Program-made: the position numbers and the translations under genes
In this document: positions 16,190 to 22,379 of the stretch, one piece after another
Layout of the letters: every line of letters begins with the position of its first letter
Position numbering within the stretch: position 1 is the stretch's first letter
Source of the DNA: Phreatobacter oligotrophus
GTDB taxonomy: Bacteria; Pseudomonadota; Alphaproteobacteria; Rhizobiales; Phreatobacteraceae
DNA: 64,000 nt
Assembly (NCBI RefSeq): GCF_003046185.1
Contig: NZ_PZZL01000009.1
Coordinates: 124,001-188,000, forward strand
Direction: 5' to 3'
Notes under the pieces: model-generated
What the model was told of the DNA's origin: nothing
The model's input: only the letters and a program-made list of their open reading frames with translations
The model's database searches: none

Positions 16190-16945
16190 ATGGAACGCGA
16201 GGCGCAGTTGTCTTTTCTGGAGTTGCAGGGCGTGAGCGCCAACTATGGGCGTCAGGAGGTGCTCACGGACGTCTCGGTGAGCATCGCCAAGGGCGAGGTC
16301 GTGGCGCTGATCGGGCCGTCCGGCTCGGGCAAGAGCACGCTGCTCCGCACGCTGATCGGCCTCAACAAGCCGACGCGCGGCACGGTGCGCCTCGCCGGCG
16401 AGACGATCGGCTATGACCAGGCCAAGTCGCTGCGCCGTGCCCGCGAGCAGTTCGCGATCGTCTTCCAGCAGTACAATCTCTTCCAGAACATGACGGCACT
16501 GCGCAATGTCGCCATCGCCCCGCAGATCGTGAAGAAGCGGCCAAAGGCGGAGGTTGAGGCCGAGGCGGCGAAGCTGCTTGAGCGCGTCGGCCTTGGCGCC
16601 AAGCTCGGTGCCTATCCGGACGAGCTCTCCGGCGGGCAGCAGCAGCGCGTGGCCATCGCCCGGGCGCTTGCCCAGCACCCCGCCATCCTGCTCCTCGACG
16701 AGATCACCGCCGCCCTCGATCCCGAACTCGTCACCGAGGTGCTCGACACGATCCGCGGCCTCGCGGCCGAGGGCATGACGATGCTCGTCGTCAGCCACGA
16801 GATGGCCTTCGTGCGCGAGGTCGCGACGCGGGTGATCTTCATGGACCGCGGCCGCATCGTCGAGACGGGCAGCCCGAAGGATATCTTCGAGAACCCGCAG
16901 ACCGAGCGCCTGCGCGACTTCACCGCCAAGATCCTGCGGCACTGA
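16190..16945 (+). CDS. Amino-acid ABC transporter ATPase (GlnQ/HisP type)
   Basis: ATPase of 251 residues. Walker A GPSGSGKSTL, Q-loop VFQQYNLFQNMT, signature LSGGQQQRVAIARAL, Walker B ILLLDEITAALDPE and switch His in VVSHEM are all present. It faces the binding-protein gene across an 85-base divergent region. Because it is the only polar-amino-acid ATPase gene in this window, it probably energises both this system and the second permease/binding-protein pair at 18563-20198. Confidence 0.9.
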   Translation: MEREAQLSFLELQGVSANYGRQEVLTDVSVSIAKGEVVALIGPSGSGKSTLLRTLIGLNKPTRGTVRLAGETIGYDQAKSLRRAREQFAIVFQQYNLFQNMTALRNVAIAPQIVKKRPKAEVEAEAAKLLERVGLGAKLGAYPDELSGGQQQRVAIARALAQHPAILLLDEITAALDPELVTEVLDTIRGLAAEGMTMLVVSHEMAFVREVATRVIFMDRGRIVETGSPKDIFENPQTERLRDFTAKILRH

Positions 16946-16956
16946 GGAGGCGACCC

Positions 16957-17889
16957 ATGCGCCCGCCGCCGCCCGGCCTTGACCTCCTCGCCGGCGCCGT
17001 CGACGGCCATGTCCATGCCTGTCCGCACATCAACGGACGGCGCCTCGACGTCTTCGAGGCGGTGCGCGAGGCCGCCGCCGCCGGCATGGCCGGCCTCGGT
17101 CTCATGGACAATTTCGCCAATTCCTCAGGGATTGCGGCCCTCGCCATGCGCGAGCTCGGTCACCTCGGCGTCGAGGTCTTCGGCGGCCTCATCATGGAGC
17201 CGCCGGCCGGCGGCGTCTCGGCGGAGGCCGCGCGCATCGCCCTAGCCTATGGCTATGGCGCGGGAACCGGCGCGCGCTTCCTGTCGCTGCCGACCCACCA
17301 CACCCGCCATGTCGCGCGGCAGGAGCACCGTTCGCCCCTCCATGTCGAGGCCTGCTTCGCCGTACCGGAGTCGGGGCCTCTGCCCGATCCGCTGCCCGAG
17401 ATTCTCGACCTCTGCGCGGCCCACGACGTGGTGTTCAATCTCGGCCATGTCGCGGATGCCGAGGCCGTGCGTCTGGCGGAGGAGGCGAAGGCCCGCGGCG
17501 TCGCCCGCATCCTCTTCCCCACCAACCATGCCGCGCCCGAGGCCGTCGCCGCCGTGGTCGCGGCGGGTGGCCATGTGGAGTTCTCGTTCTTCTTCGTCAG
17601 CCACGCCACGGCCGTCGGGCTCACCCATGTGGATTCCGAGAAACACACCATCGCCGCCTCCGGCGTCGGCGATATGGTCGCGCGTATCGCTGCAGCGCCG
17701 CCTGAGCGCGTGATTCTGTCGAGCGACTGCGGGGTGTGTCTGCTGCCGCCGCCGGTCGAGGGCCTGCGCTGCTTCCTCATGTTGCTGGAGGCGGCAGGCG
17801 TGCCGCGCCAGGTTCTGACACAGGCGGTCCGGGACAATCCCCGCCGGCTCTTCCGGATCAGCGCACCGTCGCCAGCGCAAAATCCCTGA
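16957..17889 (+). CDS. DUF6282 family protein (amidohydrolase-like)
   Basis: The 310-residue protein fits the DUF6282 group of amidohydrolase-like TIM barrels. Candidate metal ligands are the DGHVHACPH motif near residues 16-24, further His residues in LPTHHTRHV, NLGHVADAE and PTNHA, and Asp in ILSSDCGV. The family's reaction is not established, though its members often sit beside amino-acid or peptide uptake genes. It is 11 bases after the ATPase gene, so it shares that transcript. Its last 32 bases overlap the end of the convergent gntR gene. Confidence 0.7.
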   Translation: MRPPPPGLDLLAGAVDGHVHACPHINGRRLDVFEAVREAAAAGMAGLGLMDNFANSSGIAALAMRELGHLGVEVFGGLIMEPPAGGVSAEAARIALAYGYGAGTGARFLSLPTHHTRHVARQEHRSPLHVEACFAVPESGPLPDPLPEILDLCAAHDVVFNLGHVADAEAVRLAEEAKARGVARILFPTNHAAPEAVAAVVAAGGHVEFSFFFVSHATAVGLTHVDSEKHTIAASGVGDMVARIAAAPPERVILSSDCGVCLLPPPVEGLRCFLMLLEAAGVPRQVLTQAVRDNPRRLFRISAPSPAQNP

Positions 17890-18541
17890 GGCTGCGGCAA
17901 TGCACCTGCACCGCGGTGCGGGCGGCGCGGCGGTCCGCGGCCTCCAGCGCAGCGAGAATGGCGAGGTGCTCGGTCGAGTCGGGCTCCAGCCGGTCCTTGA
18001 GCTTGGCGATCTCGAAGAGCCGCGTCGTTACGCGCAGCGCCCGGATCATCTCCGCCATGACCGGATTGCCGCAATGGTCGATGTAGAGACCGTGCAGGCG
18101 GTCGTCGGACTGCCAGTGCGCCTGCGTGTGATAGGAGGTCGAGGACATCAGGGTCTCGATCTCGTGGCGCGTCGCAGCCAGTTCCTCGCCGGGAATGGCG
18201 CCGATGGAGAGCGCGGCTGCCTCGCCTTCGAGGATCTCGCGGACCTTCAGGCTGTGGAGATATTCGCCGAGGTCGACAAGACGCACGACATAGGAGCGGT
18301 TCGCCACCTTGCGCACCAGCCCCTCGCCCTCCAGTCGCTGCAGCGCCTCGCGCAGCGGCGTGCGGGAGATCCCCAGAATGTCGGCAAGCCGCGCCTCGAC
18401 GATGGTGTCGCCGCCCCTCAGCCGGCGGTCACGGATCATCTCGGACACGGCCTTGTGGGCGAGCGACGATAGGTTCACGCCACCCCCGGAGGTCAGGTGG
18501 TCGGCCGAAAGGTCTCTGTCAGGATTGAGGACAGTTGTCAT
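17858..18541 (-). CDS. GntR-family transcriptional regulator (FadR/FCD subfamily)
   Basis: The 227-residue regulator has a winged helix at about residues 25-95 (GISRTPLREALQRLEGEGLVRKV is the recognition region) and an all-helical FCD effector domain after it, with the His ligands expected for small-acid sensing in HYHTQAHWQSDDRLHGLYIDH. FCD regulators usually repress catabolic operons and are released by a pathway acid. Its position between two uptake systems and the TTGTATGCAA-like sites ahead of three neighbouring transcription units suggest it controls the 10-25 kb island. Confidence 0.87.
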   Translation of the reverse strand: MTTVLNPDRDLSADHLTSGGGVNLSSLAHKAVSEMIRDRRLRGGDTIVEARLADILGISRTPLREALQRLEGEGLVRKVANRSYVVRLVDLGEYLHSLKVREILEGEAAALSIGAIPGEELAATRHEIETLMSSTSYHTQAHWQSDDRLHGLYIDHCGNPVMAEMIRALRVTTRLFEIAKLKDRLEPDSTEHLAILAALEAADRRAARTAVQVHCRSLRDFALATVR

Positions 18542-18562
18542 ACCGCCTCCCTACACCCATCG

Positions 18563-19270
18563 TCAGCGGTCGTCACGGACGAGTTGCGTGTTACTCATGC
18601 CGCCATAGGCCTTGCCAAAATGCGCCTCGATGCGCCTCTGGATGAAGTCCCATCCGGTGGTCATCACCAGATAAATGATCGCGACGACGCAGAAGATCTC
18701 GAGCACCTCGAACCGCTGCTGCATCAGGATCTGCCCGCGCCGCAGCAGCTCTTCCATTGAAATGACCGAGGCGATCGACGTCGTCTTCAGGAGGCCGTTC
18801 ACCGAATTGCCGAGCGGTGGGATGATGACGCGCAGCGCCTGCGGCATGGTGATCAGCACGAAGGCGAGGCGCCGGTTGAGGCCGAGCGCCTTGGCCGCGT
18901 CCTTCTGCCCTGGCCCGACCGACAGGATGCCGCCGCGCAGGATCTCGGAGAGGTAGGCCGCCTCGTTGAGGGCAAGGCCCAGGACGGCCGATTCGAACAC
19001 CGAAAGCCGTACCAGGCCGAGCTGCGGCAGGCCCGTATAGATGATGATGAGCTGGACCAGCAGGGGCGTGCCGCGGAACACCCACACATAGAACTTGGAG
19101 ATACCCGACAACACACGCGACGACGACATGCGCATCAGCGTGATGACAAGCCCGAGCACGAAGCCGAGGACGAGCGTCGACAGCGTCAGGAACAGGGTGA
19201 CCAGGGCGCCTTCGAGCAGATAGGGGTTGGTGAAATAGCTGAAGAAGCCTTCCCAGTTCCACACGCGCAT
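18563..19270 (-). CDS. Amino-acid ABC transporter permease (second uptake system)
   Basis: Permease of the HisMQ type, 235 residues, with the membrane spans starting at LLEGALVTLFLTLSTLVLGF. The EAA loop reads DAAKALGLNRRLAFVLITMPQALRVIIPP. Only one permease accompanies this binding protein, so it should work as a homodimer. No ATPase is encoded next to it; the ATPase at 16190-16945 is the nearest candidate. The C-terminal 30 residues are hydrophilic and extend beyond the usual family end. Confidence 0.87.
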   Translation of the reverse strand: MRVWNWEGFFSYFTNPYLLEGALVTLFLTLSTLVLGFVLGLVITLMRMSSSRVLSGISKFYVWVFRGTPLLVQLIIIYTGLPQLGLVRLSVFESAVLGLALNEAAYLSEILRGGILSVGPGQKDAAKALGLNRRLAFVLITMPQALRVIIPPLGNSVNGLLKTTSIASVISMEELLRRGQILMQQRFEVLEIFCVVAIIYLVMTTGWDFIQRRIEAHFGKAYGGMSNTQLVRDDR

Positions 19271-19292
19271 CGGCGGGGCTCCTCGGGGTATG

Positions 19293-19317
19293 GGCGGCCG
19301 GAAGGGCTCCGGCCGCC
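19293..19317 (-). other. GC-rich hairpin between binding-protein and permease genes
   Basis: A perfect 10-bp stem (19293-19302 with 19308-19317) with a 5-base loop lies in the 67-base gap between the second binding-protein gene and its permease gene. It occupies the same position as the hairpins at 15172-15221 in the first system and probably tunes relative expression. Confidence 0.55.
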
Positions 19318-19337
19318 GGACTGCGGATGCTGCGAAA

Positions 19338-20198
19338 TCAGGCGGGGCCGGGACCGTCGATCTTGAACGTGTCGCCCTCGATCTTCAGCACGCCGTAGCG
19401 GTCGAAGAGCTGGTCGTAGTAGCCGGACTTCTTGAGGTCGTTCAGCGATCCAACCACGGCCTCGGCCAGCGTCTTGTTGGCGAAGGCGAAGGTCGCGGTC
19501 TGCGGGAACAGGCCGGCGACGGCGCGGGTGAAGTCGCCGCGGCCTTGCCAGAACATCGCCGTGGCGTCGATGGAGGTCGAGGCCTGGACCTGGCCGGCGC
19601 GCAGCGCCTGGAAGGCCTCGGCGAAGTTGTTGAAGGTGCGAATGGTGATGCCGGCGAGGCCCTTGGCCTTCAGCATCGTGTCGACCTCGCGGGTGCGCCG
19701 CTCCTCGATGCCACCGAGCTCGACCGAGACCGCCTTGCCGGCGAGGTCTTCCCACTTCTCGATCTTCAGCGGATTGCCGCGCGCCACGAGGAAGCTGATC
19801 GCCGCCCGCTCGTAGGGCACCATGTACATCAGCTTGGAGCGCTCTTCGGTCCAGAAGATGCCGGTGTTGATCATGTCCCAGCGCCTGGCGGCGAGGCCCG
19901 GCACCATGGCGGCGAACTCGATCCGCACATATTCCGGCGTCAGGCCGAGGCTCTTGGCGATCTCGTTGCCGAGCTCGACGCGCATGCCCTGCAACTGTCC
20001 GCGATCATCGACGAACTGCAGTGGCGGCAGGGTCGGGTTGACCGACATGACGAGCGTGCCGGGCTTGATGATGTTGGGCGCGGCGATCTTCGCCTGGGCG
20101 AAGGCGCGGCCGGGCAGGGCCGCTGCGAGGCCGACAGCGGCGGTGCCTGCCAGCAGCGTTCGGCGATCGATCAGGGTCAGGGACGGATCACGACTCAT
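19338..20198 (-). CDS. Amino-acid ABC transporter substrate-binding protein (family 3), second system
   Basis: Periplasmic family-3 binding protein of 286 residues. It carries a Tat-type signal (DRRTLLAGTAAVGLAAALPG, then FAQA) and the family hallmarks VNPTLPPLQFV and GMRVELGNEIAKSLG. ATG 20198 is preferred since AAGGAG stands nine bases upstream; the longer start at 20216 would place that box inside the gene. It is transcribed toward the permease gene. A TTGTATGCA site lies about 53 bases upstream of the ATG. Confidence 0.87.
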   Translation of the reverse strand: MSRDPSLTLIDRRTLLAGTAAVGLAAALPGRAFAQAKIAAPNIIKPGTLVMSVNPTLPPLQFVDDRGQLQGMRVELGNEIAKSLGLTPEYVRIEFAAMVPGLAARRWDMINTGIFWTEERSKLMYMVPYERAAISFLVARGNPLKIEKWEDLAGKAVSVELGGIEERRTREVDTMLKAKGLAGITIRTFNNFAEAFQALRAGQVQASTSIDATAMFWQGRGDFTRAVAGLFPQTATFAFANKTLAEAVVGSLNDLKKSGYYDQLFDRYGVLKIEGDTFKIDGPGPA

Positions 20199-20250
20199 GG
20201 TGCGACACTCCTTCATCGCGCCGCCCGGTTCGGGAGCGGCTTCATCCCGA

Positions 20251-20260
20251 TTGTATGCAC
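20251..20260. promoter_or_regulatory. Putative GntR operator TTGTATGCAC
   Basis: The ten bases differ by one from TTGTATGCAA found at 22357-22366. They lie between the divergent binding-protein gene (start 20198) and the phosphotriesterase-family gene (start 20384), where a regulator could control both. FCD-type GntR proteins typically bind such TTG-N4-CAA half-symmetric sites. Confidence 0.5.
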
Positions 20261-20383
20261 AGCGTATGCCACGATAAGCTGGAACCGCAAGCGGCGCGGG
20301 GCGATGAATCAGCAGGTCCGGTGTGGTCCTGACGCGGGCCTCCCAGTGGGCCAGACAGCGCCCGACACGATGAGGACCAACGC

Positions 20384-21400
20384 ATGAGCGGCACGATCAT
20401 CACGGTCAGCGGACCGGTCGCGGCGGAGGCGCTGGGGCCGACGCTCATGCACGAGCACGTTCTCTGCGACCTCACCCGACCGGAATGGCGCGGCCAGGGC
20501 GGCGACTTCTCGATCACCCTCGACAATCGCCACGAGCTCGATTACCGGCCGATGGTCCCCGGCCACCACATCCTCGCCGACCGGGCCGTCGCGGCGCACG
20601 ATCTCGCGGCATTTGCCTCCGCCGGCGGCAGCGCCATCGTTGACCTTACGACAGGCGGCATCGCCCCCGACCCCATCGGCCTGCGCGACCTCTCCCGTGA
20701 GACGGGCGTGCACATCGTCCTCGGCGCAGGGTTCTATACCGACGGCTATGTCGATGAGGCGACGCGGGAGGCGCCGGTCGAGGCCCTGGCCGAGACGATC
20801 GTCGCGCAGGTGACGGAGGGCGCCTGGGGCACCGACGTGCGCTGCGGCGTGATCGGCGAGATCGGCGTCTCCTGGCCGATGACGCCCTTCGAGCGGCGCT
20901 CGCTGATCGCCGGCGCCAAGGCCCAGCGGCGGACGGGAGCGATGATCAACGTCCATCCCGGTCGCCATCCGCAAGCCTGCACCGAGATCTGCGACGTGCT
21001 CGAGACGGCCGGCGCCGACCTCTCCCGCGTGGTCATGAGCCACATGGACCGCACCCACCCGGAAGATGTGGACGCGGTCGTGGCGCTCGCCCGCCGCTGC
21101 GTCGTCGAATACGACTTCTTCGGCATCGAGACATCGAACTACTGGATGGGCGTGGTCGACCTGCCCAACGACTGGATGCGCCTGCGGGCGCTTCGCCGGC
21201 TCTTCGATGCGGGCCTTGGAGACCGCGTCGTCATCAGCCACGACATCTGCACCCGCACCCGCCTTCTTGCCCAGGGCGGCCACGGCTACCGGCACATCCT
21301 CGCGAATGTCCGCCCGCTCATGCGCGACCGCGGCTGGAGCGAGGCCGAGATCGAGACGCTCCTCGTCGCGACCCCGCGCCGGTTGCTGGCGATCGGCTGA
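20384..21400 (+). CDS. Phosphotriesterase-family metallo-hydrolase (lactonase/amidase-like)
   Basis: Binuclear-metal TIM-barrel hydrolase of 338 residues. Metal ligands are visible as His23 and His25 (LMHEHV), His191 (NVHPGRH), His220 (MSHMD) and Asp287 (SHDICT). The bridging residue is Glu159 (IGEIG) instead of the carbamylated Lys of true phosphotriesterase, as in the PHP subgroup. Such enzymes hydrolyse lactones or related cyclic esters and amides. The gene is divergent from the second binding-protein gene and convergent, with no gap, to the second DapA-family gene. Confidence 0.8.
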   Translation: MSGTIITVSGPVAAEALGPTLMHEHVLCDLTRPEWRGQGGDFSITLDNRHELDYRPMVPGHHILADRAVAAHDLAAFASAGGSAIVDLTTGGIAPDPIGLRDLSRETGVHIVLGAGFYTDGYVDEATREAPVEALAETIVAQVTEGAWGTDVRCGVIGEIGVSWPMTPFERRSLIAGAKAQRRTGAMINVHPGRHPQACTEICDVLETAGADLSRVVMSHMDRTHPEDVDAVVALARRCVVEYDFFGIETSNYWMGVVDLPNDWMRLRALRRLFDAGLGDRVVISHDICTRTRLLAQGGHGYRHILANVRPLMRDRGWSEAEIETLLVATPRRLLAIG

Positions 21401-22306
21401 TTACTCGGCCGCCACTGCGCTGGTCGGGAGCAGGCCCATGCCGGCCAGCACCTTGCGCAGCGCCGGCTTGTCGGCCTCGGGTAGCGGCAGGCGCGGGGCG
21501 CGCGGCGGACCCATCTGCATGCCCATCATCTCGAAGGCCGCCTTGGTGCCGGAGACATAGCGCGGCCCGCCGACGAAGGGCAGCAGCGGAATCAGCTTGC
21601 GGTGAATGGCCGTTCCCTCGTCGAGGTCGCGGCGGTCCACCGAGGCGTTGAAGAGCTCGGCCGACAGGCGCGGCGCCACGTTCGAGCAGACCGCCACCCA
21701 GCCCTCGGCGCCGAGCCAGAAGGATTCGAAGCCGAGCACGCCGGCAAAGACCGTCATGCGGTCGCCGCAGATGCGGACGATGTCGCGCACGCGGGTGACG
21801 TCCAGGGTCGATTCCTTGATGTAGCAGCAGCCCTCGATCGTTGAGAGCCGCGCCACGGTCTCCGGCAACAGGTCCACATTGGCGGTGGCCGGGTTGTTGT
21901 AGACCATGATGGGGATGGAGATGGCGTCCGCCACGGTCTTGTAGTGGACGTAGAGCTCGTCCTCGGTCGGCACGCTGTAGAAGGGCGGGATGATCATCAC
22001 GCCGTCGGCGCCCTGGGCCTCCGCCTCGCGCGACATGGCGACCACGTCGCGGGTCCATTCGCCGCCCGTGCCGATCAGCACCGGCACGCGGCCGGCGGCG
22101 GTCTTCACCACCGTCTCGACGATGGCGCGGCGCTCGTCCGGCGTCACCGACAGGAACTCGCCGGTGGAGCCGAGCGGGATGAGGCCGTGAATGCCCTCGG
22201 CGATCTGGAATTCGACCAACCGCGCCAGCGCCGCGAGGTCCACCGCCGACCCATCGGCCGTAAAGGGGGTGACCAGCACCGTGTAGGTTCCACGAAACGG
22301 GCGCAT
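21401..22306 (-). CDS. DapA-family aldolase/dehydratase 2
   Basis: DapA/NAL family enzyme of 301 residues. Lys164 (CYIKEST) is the Schiff-base lysine, Tyr136 (VYNNPA) the catalytic tyrosine, and the carboxylate loop is GSTGE at 46-50, the standard form. ATG 22306 follows GAGGAGAAGG closely and places the family's typical MRPFRGTYTVLVTPF start; the frame stays open far upstream but crosses the divergent fusion gene. Together with the divergent three-domain dehydrogenase it repeats the dehydrogenase plus DapA pairing of the operon at 10-16 kb. Confidence 0.82.
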   Translation of the reverse strand: MRPFRGTYTVLVTPFTADGSAVDLAALARLVEFQIAEGIHGLIPLGSTGEFLSVTPDERRAIVETVVKTAAGRVPVLIGTGGEWTRDVVAMSREAEAQGADGVMIIPPFYSVPTEDELYVHYKTVADAISIPIMVYNNPATANVDLLPETVARLSTIEGCCYIKESTLDVTRVRDIVRICGDRMTVFAGVLGFESFWLGAEGWVAVCSNVAPRLSAELFNASVDRRDLDEGTAIHRKLIPLLPFVGGPRYVSGTKAAFEMMGMQMGPPRAPRLPLPEADKPALRKVLAGMGLLPTSAVAAE

Positions 22307-22356
22307 GGCCTTCTCCTCGGATGGCTTCCGGTCAGATGATCGAAACAGTATATGCC

Positions 22357-22366
22357 TTGTATGCAA
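22357..22366. promoter_or_regulatory. Putative GntR operator TTGTATGCAA
   Basis: The site lies in the 73-base divergent region between the second DapA-family gene and the fused dehydrogenase gene, 14 bases before the latter's ATG. TTG and CAA arms flank TATG. It is the best-formed copy of the motif seen at 20251-20260 and, degenerate, at 16131-16153. Confidence 0.55.
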
Positions 22367-22379
22367 AGCGATAGGCAAC

